From contig JALIZF010001748.1 in NCBI GenBank assembly GCA_029948255.1, positions 621,289 to 685,288 on the forward strand: 64,000 nt of DNA, read 5' to 3'. The position numbers and the translations under genes were made by a program. The number at the start of each line of letters is the position of its first letter. Within the stretch, counting starts at the first letter, position 1. Source of the stretch: Telmatactis stephensoni (Eukaryota > Cnidaria > Anthozoa > Actiniaria > Isophelliidae). Positions 37,674-50,000 of the stretch are shown piece after piece. The notes under the pieces are model-generated. The model did not search any database and was not told the DNA's origin. It worked only from the letters and a program-made list of their open reading frames with translations.

Positions 37674-38136
37674 CTCGGTAATGGAATCTTGTTTGGAGGA
37701 GGAACCGTCAGCATGCACTTTGGCGCCCGCCTAAAAGAACTTCAGCTTTTTAAGAAAAAGCTTTTGGTTCTCTTCCTGGATAGAACTTGCTTCTCCTGGA
37801 AAAAAAGAACAAGTTTTAGCTCAATAAATAAAAGTTTTAGAACAGTTTTCCTAACTGGCAACTTTGTTCCGAGGCACGTGTTCAACTTTGCAAACCCTCG
37901 AACTCTCTTCATTTTGTTCGAAAAAGTGCATTTTAAAAACCATATTGAGCTAAAAACACAGCTGTAAGAAAGGAAATTGTTACAGAATGCACAAGAAGAG
38001 TAACTTTTCTTACCGTTATGTTGTTTTTAACGGATAGAACGCGACCCCACAAGAAGCACGGGTTGACAGTCGACCAACTTTTGGCATCAAAAATATCCGT
38101 GAATTCGTCTATAAATTCTTCCTGTAACGTTGCCAT
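37674..38136 (-). CDS. Candidate 5' exons of an unrecognised gene
   Basis: An ATG at 38136 opens 41 codons beginning MATLQEEFIDEFTDIFDAKS and ending KNNIT at 38014, followed by a good donor (ACG then GTAAGA on the minus strand). A phase-0 acceptor (TTCTTTTAG) at 37731 starts a second exon, 37730-37674: 19 codons, AGAKVHADGSSSKQDSITE, ending in a GTAAAT donor. The acidic N-terminus and clean splice sites suggest a real cytosolic protein. Further exons toward lower coordinates could not be chained, and no family is recognised. Confidence 0.42.
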
Positions 38137-38440
38137 TAGGAACTTTCGTCTAAAACTTTTCTAAAAACGGTAGAATTAGATGAAAAAAGTTAATTTTGTG
38201 AAAATTTTCAAACAAGAATCGAAGAGAACTTGCCTCACTCCTTCCAGCTTTGTGTCTTGCCCCAAATGACTAACCGCGCCAACGTGCATACCTTTCAAGT
38301 GCACATTCCTTCGTGGTACAGGGTTTTAACCAATCACAGGCTTAGAAAAATTGGACGTTTCACCAGGAACCAATCAAAATCAAGGACGTGAGATTTGATT
38401 GGCAGGAGAAGTAAATGAAGGGGTGGACGAGGATCTTTAA

Positions 38441-40410
38441 GGTGACTCCCTATAGTAATTTTTGGACCAAACCGTTCACTTTTATTTGCCTTGTTTATAG
38501 CTTTAATCCGCAGCTATCGATTTGATATTGATACCAGCTATAGAGGTAAGATGAAAGTTTTCAATTATGGCAGTTTTAATATGATCAGCGTTACCATGGC
38601 AACGATAAACAATTATCGTTGAAATTGGTTTTTGCTAAATATCTCAAAAACCTGACCTGCTCGGGACAAGCGGTAAACGACATCATTAACTTCAAGCTAA
38701 GGCAAAGCAAATTAGACTATCTTAAAGAAATTCAATCTGTTTGATTTCGAGTAATTTGCAGAAATATTCTGAAGCATTCATTTTTATATGCTAAAAGTCA
38801 CGACCGCCCAAACGTTACTCAGAAGACGTGAAACACCAACAAAACACCGTAAAGAAGCCTTTGCTTGTACACTTCAAAGTGGCGAAATGGTTATTCTTAA
38901 CTCTCTTCCAAAGCGAAGATATCACTTTTTCTTTACAGGCAATTTTTGATAAACATTGCCGTAACATCTATTTCAAAATTATTTCCAAAATATCTCTCAA
39001 ACGACTTAATATTTTTGCTTGATATGCTAGGAGTGTATTTATTATTATCTTCGAAACAACATTTGAAAATCCCATTAAGATTGAAACAGTAAAACATTTT
39101 TAAATTCATCGTTAAAGATGACCTACAAATGAACCACAACTCCAGAATGCAAACGGCCGCAATAGCACTTCATTAGCATACTGACACCACGCGCGAAGCT
39201 TGGAGACTCGTTAGCATAACAAGGCAGGCGATTCACAATTCCCGCCAAAACCATACCAATTTGAAAGTTGTAATAAAGCATAATAGTCTAAGTGTGCATA
39301 TTTAGACTTACCATAGTAAGCGTAATGTAATGGTGAACCGACGTTTATCAAAGTAGCTGATAATTATTATTCAACTTGACATTTTCGATTCGTTCATTTG
39401 CGCGTGCATTCTTTCTCTCACGTGGCGAGTTGGATGTAGCGGTAGTTTTAATCGTGCTGCCAAATAAAAGTTATAGACGAAAAACTAATAGAAAAAATGC
39501 ACTAGAAAGAAATAGAGAGAAACGCTGGCAACAGAAGTCTGAGGCTACTGGTTCAAATATTGAAATAATAAATTATTCTTTTCTTCTTCTCTTTTAATCG
39601 TGACTTTTTGTTTACATTCTTTCGTCTTTCAGCTATTTTCATTGCAAGCTTCGCGCGTGGTGTCAGTATGCTAGCTGATGAAGTGCTATTGCGGCCGTTT
39701 GCATTCTGGAGTTGTGGTTCATTTGTAGGTCATCTTTAACGATGAATTTAAAAATGTTTTACTGTTTCAATCTTAATGGGATTTTCAAATGTTGTTTCGA
39801 AGATGATAATGAATACACTCCTAGCATATCAAGCAAAAATACTAAGTCGTTTGAGAGATATTTTGGAAATAATTTTGAAATAGATGTTACGGCAATGTTT
39901 ATCAAAAATTGCCTGTAAAGAAAAAGTGATATCTTCGCTTTGGAAGAGAGTTAAGAATAACCATTTCGCCACTTTGAAGTGTACAAGCAAAGGCTTCTTT
40001 ACGGTGTTTTGTTGGTGTTTCACGTCTTCTGAGTAACGTTTGGGCGGTCGTGACTTTTAGCATATAAAAATGAATGCTTCAGAATATTTCTGCAAATTAC
40101 TCGAAATCAAACAGATTGAATTTCTTTAAGATAGTCTAATTTGCTTTGCCTTAGCTTGAAGTTAATGATGTCGTTTACCGCTTGTCCCGAGCAGGTCAGG
40201 TTTTTGAGATATTTAGCAAAAACCAATTTCAACGATAATTGTTTATCGTTGCCATGGTAACGCTGATCATATTAAAACTGCCATAATTGAAAACTTTCAT
40301 CTTACCTCTATAGCTGGTATCAATATCAAATCGATAGCTGCGGATTAAAGCTATAAACAAGGCAAATAAAAGTGAACGGTTTGGTCCAAAAATTACTATA
40401 GGGAGTCACC
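38441..40410. mobile_element. Giant foldback element (1.97 kb) with TTAA target site
   Basis: TTAA at 38437-38440 and 40411-40414 bounds inverted ends GGTGACTCCCTATAGTAATT and the mirror AATTACTATAGGGAGTCACC. The arms run about 38441-39201 and 39645-40410, roughly 760 bp each, and differ at only a few visible positions. The same peptides therefore appear on opposite strands, for example MWFICRSSLTMNLKMF at 39139 (-) and 39712 (+). The unique centre is about 440 bp. There is no transposase. The TTAA target suggests mobilisation by a piggyBac-type transposase. Confidence 0.93.
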
Positions 40411-40414
40411 TTAA

Positions 40415-42127
40415 CAGGGACAAACTTTAACACAGGCTACCCGGTGTACAAAGATCCAACAAGTTCTTTCTGTGCATATGCAATTTTCAAATTCATGCGA
40501 ACTCATGATCAGACATCCAAACAATGCCGGATTTTGCTAATGTTGCTTCTCTCTCAATTATGATCAAAATCTGACCTTATTTCCATTGTTTTCTTTTGTG
40601 TCAATTAAATAATTGTACACTAACATTCAATTTTGATTTCACGCGGGATTTTGGAAATCACTCTATAATCTTTCGCGCGCTTTCATTACAATCGTGCCAA
40701 AACAATAATATCCTGTTAAGGCTCCCGGGAAGGCTTCATTTACTTAATACAGTAACAAGTCAAGCAATCGCGTCTTCTTCCCTTAAAAACACAAAATCTA
40801 TTCTCGCTGTACGCGCACGAAGGTTGCACACCGCGCCTAAAATGAGTCCAATTTATTACGCACGATAAAAATTCCATTTCTTCTTCCCTCACTTTGATAA
40901 TTCCATCGTTTTGCCATTTCCGCGGGGAAAAATCTCTTTTTTACGTTGTTGAAGTGAAAGTGAAGGAAAATGGATGAACGCAAATTAGAAAGAAAATTGT
41001 TCAGCAAATGACTCCTATTACGCATGCGCCTACTCATCATCAACCAAAACAAAGATGGCGACGAGTAAAATCAATGTTGTTTATTTTAATTCCTGAAAAT
41101 TGTCTTCAAAACTACCAACAAGTAATATATAAAAATTAGGTACTACCTAATAGCGGAGCTCCCATTTCATTCTAATATTTTTTTATGTTCTTGATTGAAA
41201 TGAATTGGGCTTCCTGTGTTAATTGCCCAATTGTTAAGGGGCTTGGTTGAAATGCATTGCATTTCCCAAAGCAGTCAGTTTGTCCAGGATCGTTGTTGAC
41301 ATCATTCTTTGTCGTTTTTTGCATTTTCGTTTCTTTATCTATGTTTGGATTTGAGGCCAGTAACCACATGGCCTCATAGAGGTCTACATTTTGAATCGGC
41401 TATAATATCTGATTAGTCAATTGTCTGTCAGCAGAGCATGTATACAATTATCCGGAGCTACATCATGCATCAATGAGTTGTCGACCGCTGTATCCGGCTG
41501 AAAAATATACCGACTGATTTGAGGCTTATATTTGACAGCCATAAAATGATTCAATGAATTTGAAAACGCTATATCATATCAACTATTACCTAAACTAAAC
41601 CATATTTAAACAATATTTATAGAAGGGATCTTTAAATATTGCAGTTTATGTAACAATAGAGCAATATATGGGCAACAGAAGCAAATTCAGCATGTCCATC
41701 ATACATGAGTTCGGCTCACTTTTCTCGATATCAATTAATGGGATTTCTCTCGTCTCTTTCAGTAGCCAAATTTGATATCTTTACAACAATTTGAGATCGA
41801 AAATTAACTTAGATGTGCTACTTTCTTTTTAATTGTAGAAGATTCAAAAAGTTGTTTTGTTTACACTCGATTTTTGCAGTTAAAATCTCTCATCAATGAT
41901 ATCTCGAAAACGCTCTCTCAGAATTTGATTTAATTCGCTAGAGCTAAAGGCAATTATGTTAACTACACAAGAATAAGCCTAGAACTCATTAAAATCGAGA
42001 ATATGTAAAAAGGGGAATTCTTTAAGGCGTCGCCATAATAGCGCCAATCTCCATATAACATACGTCATCATAAACTTTGATCATTGTCTGATAAGGGTGT
42101 GATATTTAATTTACTATCAAACAGTTT
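40415..42127. other. Intergenic sequence without a supported gene
   Basis: AT-rich unique sequence. ATGGCGACGAGTAAAATC at 41052 has a start-like context but reaches a stop after 13 codons, and no exon chain follows. Nothing else recognised. Confidence 0.6.
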
Positions 42128-42770
42128 TCACTCAAAGACGACTGGTAGCTCTACTGAAAAACTCGACCGAGCCACCTTAAGGTTGTAACTTGGTGATGTA
42201 AGTAAACACTTGTCAGCAGACCTTAGATGTCGTTTTGGTTTGTAGAGATATAGCAACTCTTTCAGGTAGTGAAAATCCACACGCTTATCACGGCTATTGG
42301 TAGCCAGTGTAATTCCATTAGCAATCAGGTGTAACATGTTTTGACTTTCGTGCATGACAGGGCCGTGATCAGTCTTGCTGCACTGTTTAAGACATACTGG
42401 AGACGTTGTAGTAAGTGTTTGGGTAAGCCATAATACAATGAGTTACAATTGTCAAGCTTCGCTGTGACAAAAGCAGGCACCAAAGTCTTCGTGGCAACAT
42501 AAGAAGAATGCTGATTTACATACTTGAGCTATGTGCTTATCCAGAGAAACAGTAGTGTCGAATATTGTTCCAATATTCCTTGCACAATCAGAGGGTACCA
42601 CAGATGCATTTGCTACTTGGAGACAGTCCAGAAACGGAGCAGGGCGGTGCTTGGCATGGAAGACGAGGATTTCTGTCTTGTCGTCGTGAAGTTTTAAACT
42701 ATTTTCCAACATCCATGTGTCGATGTCACGTACATGCACATTCTTCTAGCTTAGACTTTGCATGTTGAAT
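42128..42770 (-). pseudogene. Non-LTR retrotransposon reverse transcriptase remnant
   Basis: On the minus strand the conceptual product carries DIDTWMLENSLKLHDDKTEI, then NIGTIFDTTVSLDKHIAQVC with KSAFF, then after a frame change TAKLDNCNSLYYGLPKHLLQ with RLQYVLNSAARLI. After another frame change it shows LKELLYLYKPKRHLRSADK. This is the standard order of the reverse-transcriptase thumb/C-terminal region of CR1/L2-like LINEs. At least two frameshifts and the absence of the catalytic core and endonuclease make it a dead 5'-truncated fragment. Confidence 0.88.
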
Positions 42771-43175
42771 ATCATTTGCGATAGAGGTCTCAAAGGTCTC
42801 AAATTAAAAATAAAAAATGAAAATGAAATTTATCAGAAAAAAAATTTAAAAACACCAAACATTTAAAAACAAGTTCAAAAAGATGTCATTTTAACTTAAA
42901 GCTTGGGAAAGAACGAAAAAAATGAAGAAAAAAAGAAGTCAGAAAAGAACCCGGTGTCGACGAGGATCGAACCTGTAACCCCTTAAAGAGACCCCCCGGA
43001 AATAAAATAACAGACTGAATGAGTAATCGTAAAAAGAAAAAAAGAAAATGAAATTTTGGGACGATTCTCCCGAGACATTCTGAGAAGCTGAGACATCGAA
43101 TCGACTTACGTTACGGATGAAGATTTCGGCCCCATCCACGCTATCCCGGTGCTACATATTACAGTTATCTTAGCC

Positions 43176-43258
43176 CGAAGGCCAGGGAGGGAGACGATAT
43201 CCGGACCCTAATCCATACCTTTAGATATCACCTTAGACCGCTGCGCTACCTAGACACT
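43176..43258 (-). repeat. tRNA-like SINE fragment
   Basis: On the minus strand it reads AAGTGTCTAGGTAGCGCAGC with GGTCTAAGGTG (A-box-like), then a weak B box (GGGTCCGGATATC). The adjacent 42951-42985 contains GAGGATCGAACCTGTAACCC, a reverse B box of another tRNA-like unit. Confidence 0.5.
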
Positions 43259-43476
43259 TAATAAATTTAATGACTAATCGGGGTAGTCTAATGCTAATTA
43301 GAATATATTAATGCTTGTAATATAGCCAACTGGTTCGCCTCCTTGCCAGTTGGGATTTTTAAAACACTTTATGTTTACCGATTATCAGTGTGTATTTATT
43401 TCAGGATTTGAGGACCAGTTTGGAAAAAAGCCTTGCTTTACCTGTTATATCCTCGTTAAAACAAAGAGTTGTTGTT

Positions 43477-43478
<2 letters not shown>

Positions 43479-43521
<43 letters not shown>
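43479..43521 (+). repeat. Poly-T tract (~43 nt)
   Basis: An uninterrupted T run, possibly the poly-A tail of a minus-strand retro-insert. Frames through it are artefacts. Confidence 0.95.
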
Positions 43522-43649
43522 CCTATTCGGCGAAGTTTCATTGTAATGCTAATACTCCCCAGGGAAAGGAATGAACCAATCAGAGTCCAGCTATCAAAAA
43601 ATAGCTGTTTTGTAAATAAATAGAAAGAAAAAATAAAAGAATAAGTTTT

Positions 43650-44800
43650 CGGGAACATCGAGCTTGTCTGCATTGTTTTACTCCATCATTTCCCTAGGGA
43701 GATAGAAGAACCAATCAAAATCTAGTCGATTGAAGAGGGATCAATAGATTTCCATGATTATTTTAAGTACAGCAAGCTTCAAGCCGTTACGTACGCTTTA
43801 ACTTATGGATTTTTATTTCCGTTCCAAAGTGAAATGATCGGCCTCACTGAAGATGTTCAGTTGGAATCCACGTTTCTTATATTTCAGGAATATCCCTAGA
43901 GCTAATCAGATTAAGACATCAGCAAAGGTAAGTTATTTTATAAGTTAAGGTGATTTAAAATTTGGATTGATATTTTAGCTCATCGTTTTAAAACAAAGCT
44001 CGTAGTTGTAATTGTTTACATGTACACGTTTGTTCTTCAATATTAACACCAAATTTGTTAGTTACATGGTCGATTTGAGTTTAATTGTGTAAGTAGACGA
44101 GAAATTAAATTATAACCGATCTCGTCAAAATGTATCCCCAAAAACTCCACAGAGAATCTCGTGATGCAGAATGCCAAACTCGCGCAAGTTTATATATTGT
44201 CGTATTCAAAATATTGGGAAATACCATTTCTGCCTAGAAACTTAATAACACAAAAAAGTAAACCTTTTAAATCTTTCATAGTGCTTTCATTACATAATGA
44301 AATCTTTCAAGTCAGTTCACTGCTCTGCCTGACGAATTATCCTATACATAGTCTCATGCGACCTGCGCTGGGGCTATTGTTAATGGGGCTTGTTGCTTAA
44401 TTTGTAGAAACCCAGAACACAAGATGTTATTTTCCCTGTAGCTTGTAACATTGTACATAACATGCATCGTGCGTGTGTCCGACCCTGCAACAGGTGCGCG
44501 CAACAGTTAAGGTGGCGAAATACGAGACATAAAAACCCTCAACTTGTCGCGCTTTCCTTTGCATTTTCTTTTGAAAACCTAAGTAAATCAGCGTCCGAAA
44601 CCTCGACGAAAATTAAGTCGAGAAGTCGCCATTTGCTTGTAATATAACATGATATAAGAACAAATGACAAGAAGCATGAAACCGAATGGCGGGAAAAGGT
44701 GAGCGCAGCGCACATCCGGGATCTGCAGTACATAATATTTTCATACCTCTTTGTCAGTCGTTGATGAATTTCACAAATACGAGGTTTTCCAAGCGACGCC
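43650..44800. other. Intergenic sequence without a supported gene
   Basis: An isolated exon-like block at about 43890-43928 has a good acceptor (CTTATATTTCAG) and donor (AAAG then GTAAGT), but no partners were found. Otherwise nothing recognised. Confidence 0.5.
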
Positions 44801-45063
44801 AACACGGGTGAAAACGTACGCATTGCGCATACTCGGAAATATTAGAGGTTTAGTAAACCTTAAGGCTGTCCGTAAAAAGTTAGTGGTTATTTTTTTCCTA
44901 AAACATCGCTTTAGTTTTTCTCTTTCCCTGGTCAAATAATACACGAGAAATTCGCGTAATACACTCCAGTTGAATCGACGGTACTTTTATTTGTAAACAC
45001 GAACGCGTCCACGAATTCCCGCCGAATTTTCGAGCATACGCAATGCGTTTTTCACTCGTGTCA
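44801..45063 (-). mobile_element. Foldback element family C, short copy
   Basis: ACACGGGTGAAAACGTACGC with ATTGCGCATACTCGG mirrors CGAGCATACGCAATGCGTTT with TTCACTCGTGT. The right-hand half (44896-45063) is the inverse of 49788-49960, inside the larger member of the family. Confidence 0.75.
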
Positions 45064-45812
45064 GCGACGCCTAGGTGCATTAGTCCAGCTATATCGACCA
45101 ATTTTTTAATGATAAAACTAGCATGAGTCTTTGCAACTGACTACCCTGTTCAGCACTGGGGAGGGAGGGGAGGAAGGCACTGGGGAAGGGGGAAAGGGGA
45201 GGGAGAGCCTATATAAAGTCCATCCTTAACCATGACATTTTGCCAAGAAAAGCTTAAAACCCTTTAACAGTTAATATTTGAGATTCATCCACTTTCTGCA
45301 TGCAATGAATGTATATCATGTGATCTATCAGGCGATTCAGCATTGAAACAATGTACGTTTGGTAAGCTACGGCAATACTAAATTATAGGTTTTTCCAGTC
45401 CTTACTGAGTTTATGTTTCATACATTATAGCTTCGTCCTCGGAGACGTCCTTTTACCTCCGCTCCCCTCCCCCCTCCTTGACGCCCTGGGTCAGTCCGAG
45501 GTCGTTAGGCTGTTGCGTGGGCGACTGCTTCGGAGAGCGTGACCACAGACCATTTCAAAAATGACATTTTTTCAGAATCGTTAATAATTAAAGTTTTTCA
45601 GGGTCAACAATCAATCAGTTCGTTGCTTCAGCCGCGAATCGAAAGCATAGGCTCGCTCATTAAAAAGTTATTGAAATTGTATCAAAAATTACATGTAAAA
45701 ACTTTGTTCCCAAGATGTATAGTACAGCCTTCAAAATTGTGAAGAAATGAGTGAGAAATGGAGTGGTAAATAGCTCAGCGTTTTATCCGCGCTGATAGCC
45801 TGCGTACTGACT

Positions 45813-45937
45813 AGCCTGCGTTGCTGGCGGTCTGCAGTTTTTGGGCGGAGGAAGAAATGAAAGGGTCTGCATGCGGTTTTTGGGCGCTTTCATTTCTTCC
45901 TCCCCCCAAAAACTACAGACCCCCAGCAACGCAAGCT
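45813..45937. mobile_element. Long-arm hairpin MITE
   Basis: AGCCTGCGTTGCTGGCGGTC with TGCAGTTTTTGGGCGGAGGA and AGAAATGAAAG is mirrored by CTTTCATTTCTTCCTCCCCC with CAAAAACTACAGACCCCCAG and CAACGCAAGCT. The arms are about 50 bp and the loop about 22 bp. Confidence 0.88.
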
Positions 45938-46382
45938 AAGCTTTTACACGCTGAAACTTTTTTCTGAAACTTGCGAGACAAATTTCACAACGCATTGCAC
46001 CGTGTAACATAGTCATTTAGCTGAAACTTTCTCCGGGTCGGTTTCACGAGACGGTTTCACGAAAAGTAGAACTGCTTTCTACTGCTGCAATATTAAATTA
46101 GTTTCAGGACGAAATTTCGGCGTGTAACACCCCTTATGAAACTCGTCTCGCATCGGCAATCGAGCCGACAAGTTTCAGACTTACCGCTAGGTCATGAACC
46201 TTGAGAGATTTGTCGTTAGGTAGTTTTCTGTTTTATTTCACAACGACAGATAATTTAACAGGATACAAAGATCATTTCTTGAACAAATGTGTCGAAAGAC
46301 AGATACTTGATTAGGTCGGCAATGAAATCTAAGAGTTAGGAGACTAGTGAGGGCTGCGTCTTGTATAACGAACAAAATACAA

Positions 46383-46507
46383 GGGATAAATAATTAGGAA
46401 TTTGTAACACATTACTGAAAAAGAGAGATAACTTACTAAGTTAGTAAGTTAGTTAATAAGTCATCTCTCTGTTTTACACGGTGTTACAAATTCCCATTCA
46501 TCCCTTG
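46383..46507. repeat. Inverted repeat
   Basis: AAGGGATAAATAATTAGGAA with TTTGTAACAC and GAGAGATAACTTA mirrors TAAGTCATCTCTCT with GTGTTACAAATTCCCATTCA and TCCCTT. MITE-like, no ORF. It lies about 590 bp upstream of the neuropeptide gene. Confidence 0.75.
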
Positions 46508-47043
46508 AGAGCTGTAGAACGATCCAAAACTGCTTCTGTACACCATTGGAGTTTGGGGTCATATATTCAAAAAGATCAAGCAAATACAAGCTGTATGAGT
46601 GAAAATATACAAACAACACATCGTCAACAAATCCGAAAAGCAAACTATAGTATCAACACGAAGCGGTCGATCTATCTTTAATTTTTCACAACGAATCTAG
46701 CTTTTATAGCGCAGTTATCTTAATCCTTTAATGATTAGGTCCATTTGGCACAGTATGTTGCTATAGTTACATTTTACGAAGCCTCTACATATTTCCGACC
46801 CCCTATAAATGTAAATACCAAACAACGCGTTATAAAGCCTAGTTTGTTTGCTCGTGGGTAGCGTCAAGCAAAACTTAACAAAAGAAAAGTTTTTGAAACT
46901 TCAGCATCAGTTGTCGACCGAAAGACTCGGAAGTCACGCGTTGTATTCTGCATTTTCCTGAGTTGATCTATTCTATAGTCCTCGGGACAGATCGTTATCA
47001 TAAGCGCTAGCATTGACAACTGTTCTCGAATTTCTATCCGGCT

Positions 47044-47050
47044 TATAAAA
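47044..47050 (+). promoter_or_regulatory. TATA box of the neuropeptide gene
   Basis: TATAAAA ends 46 bp before the ATG at 47097. A start about 25-30 bp downstream would leave a 5' UTR of only 20 nt or so. Confidence 0.6.
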
Positions 47051-47096
47051 GCAACACTAACCGTTGGTTTGAATTTAGAGCGCGTAAACCAGCAAG

Positions 47097-50000
47097 ATGG
47101 AATCAACGAGTTTGTCTCTACTGTTGTTCTTTTTCTTTCTCTGCAGCTCTTCAGCTAAACCAAGTAAGTTTGCTTCATGAAATTCACTCCGAGAAACTTT
47201 TCTTAAGTTTTTTTTACTTGCTTTCTCTCAACAGTTTATAAATCATTTAATATTCCGGAGGAGTGGCGGACCAGTGTTGTGGAGAGAAGCCCTAACATCA
47301 ACGTAAGCAAAAATACATTTAAAATCGAGTTCTAGATCCGTAGTCCTTGAACTTTATTTGGTGTAGGGATATGATATTTGTTAATTTTTGAGCCGAAATT
47401 TGTTTAATTAAATTCTCATTAGAATTCAGTTGCTAATAGAGGAAAGAATGCTTTCAGTAGACAGAGTAGAATTCTCTGGTCGGTTAAGACGAGAAATCAC
47501 TTGGATTCGAACACTTATCTGACGCATTCTTTGTTTTCCTTCAGTGCAGCTCGAGGGGTCTGTGTTGTTTGCTTGTCTGTTGTTTGTAAGCGTCGCGATT
47601 GGCAGTCTCCTTTACAACGGACAACGCGATTGGAGGCATTTTAAAACAAATTGAGATTACTGTTTGCTTGTGTTGAATTCTCTAACGAACTATTTTCCTT
47701 TCTCAAAATCAAAGCAATTGAATGTTTTTATAGATTGATTTTAATTCTATGAATGATCTTAATTGAAATTATAAAAGAGCGGGAAATGTTCGGTGTATGA
47801 AATTTGATAACGGTAGAAATTTGATGTCATACAGATCAGACCCATTTATAAGAACATATCAGTATGCCGATCAAAATCATATTTCTGCGTATATTTTTTC
47901 TAATTTTCAATTTTTAATGCAACAAGCGAATTTCCCCATGACAATTTATTTAGAAAATTATATGACTTTAATAATATCAATTTATATAAATATCGCGTTC
48001 ATTATCTTTATTTGAGGTCACAAATGCATATTTCAAAAAACCGCCCAAAAATTCAAAACTTTTTCATCTTTGAACCGTAGAAAATGAATTGAATTTATCA
48101 CGGCGGGGATGCTCAATGCCCTTAGCGAAATCATTTAGGCGTATCAGTGTATATCAAACGACGATTAATTAGGAACATACTCCAGCGCTTTCCCGCTCTC
48201 TGTTTGCAATTGACTGGTTGACCTCATGTTATATAACACCAATGACTCAATGCTTGTATGTAATAGGTCTTCTTTTGGCGCCAAAAGTGAATTAAGCTTA
48301 GGATAAGTTAAAATAGCTAAACATGTTTTCTGAAGTGACCTCATTAAACTTAATTATTTAAATTAATAGTACTATTTTCTTAATTAATGTACATCAAATA
48401 CAAAAATGGGGGAAAAAAAAAAAAAGAAACAAGCAAACAAAAGAAATTGTAACTGCCTAAAAATTACATTATATACGAATCTTTGTATTCCTTAGGTTTT
48501 TTTAATTCTTCAGTTAAACATGCGCTCTTTCCTAGCTGACTAGCTTTCTATACGCCTACACACATTCTTAAGAATTCGTTACTGAGTTTAATGTAAATAT
48601 ACTTTAATAGATTATGAAAGCGCGCGGCGTCCTGCCAAAATCAATGAACATGATATGTCTCAAATGTCGAAATGCTGGCCACCCGGGGTTGCAGGCCGGT
48701 TAATTGAATTTTGACTTCGACAATTTATATTTGCTGTCGGGTGAAGGGTAGTAGGGTGAGTAGAGTAGGTAAGGTATATAGGTTAGGGAAAAAGGGGCAT
48801 AAAAATTTGTTTGCCAAAGATGAAAATCAAAGAGAAATATTGTTGATTCACTTCTTTATCGAATTATTTAATTTTATTTGTTATGTAAAATGACAATCGA
48901 TTTGAAAGTGTAGTTTTGAGACGACGCAGGACTACAGCGTGACGTCATCAGACCACTCCCTTATTTGTATGTTTTTAATCAGGACAGTGAATATAAAAAG
49001 TCAAATTAGATTAACTTCTTGATCGAATTTGTTCATTTTATTTGTTTGTTGTGTAAAATGACAATCGATTTGAAAGTGTAGTTTTGAGACGACGCAGGAC
49101 TACAGCGTGACGTCATCAGACCACTCCCTTATTTGTATGCTTAATGTTTTTAATCAGAACAGTGAACATAAATTGTCGCAAGTCGAATTAGATTAACTTC
49201 TTGTATGGTCAAATTATTTCATTCCATTTAGCCACATAAAGACGATTGATTTGAAAGTCCAGGGGCCGGTTGTACGAAGGGTGAATAGCGCTATCCAGCG
49301 GATAAATCCTTATCCAGCGGATAAAATCTATACAGTGAATAACTCTTATCCGGTGGATAACTTTATCCAACCTTCGTACAACCGGGCCCAGTTCGGTTAT
49401 GACACGGCGCAGGATTACTGCGTGATGCTATAAAACCAATCACGCTTTCTCCCACTCACTCCGAACTCATCACGTAGGCGTTACGAGGCTAAGATCGAAT
49501 GTCATACGTTTTACAATCCGAACAAGGAGGTGGACAGAACCATTTATATGTTTTTTCAGATGAACCCCGTAGAGAACTGGACATGTGTCGCAGGTTCGAG
49601 GCGCCCGGATTTTCATGTTGTTGCGAACCGAAAAGACTCACGTAAACGTATAAATAGCCTGCGTAGCAAACGTTTTTTATGTGAAAGGGAGATTGGGTTT
49701 CCTGTGTATCCAAACCCTGCTTTTCGTAACACAGGAAACCCAATCCCCTTTAAACCCCATTTTCTCAAAGAAACGCTTCCTACGCAGGCTGACACGAGCG
49801 AAAAACGTATTGCGCATGCTCGAAAATTCGGCGGGAATTTGTGGACGCGTTCGAGTTTACAAATAAAAGTACCGTCGATTCAACTGTCGTGTATTATGCG
49901 AATTTCTCGTGTATTGTTTCACCAGGGAAAGAGAACAACTAAAGCATTGTTTTAGGAAAAAAAACATTTAGTCAAGGCGCATTTTCGAAAAATCAGATAC

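Noticed and set aside
38828..40023. Pairs of identical small proteins on opposite strands
   Set aside because: They come from the two arms of the foldback element, and no start or promoter supports them.
41052..41095. ATGGCGACGAGTAAAATC start-like motif
   Set aside because: It stops after 13 codons. A GTAAAA donor is possible but no downstream exon could be linked.
44898..49955. Matching peptides (ADTSEKRIA...KFGGN) at 44898-45101 and 49530-49955
   Set aside because: The match is explained by the shared family C element. The frames are short, lack introns and start sites, and the similarity is at DNA level.
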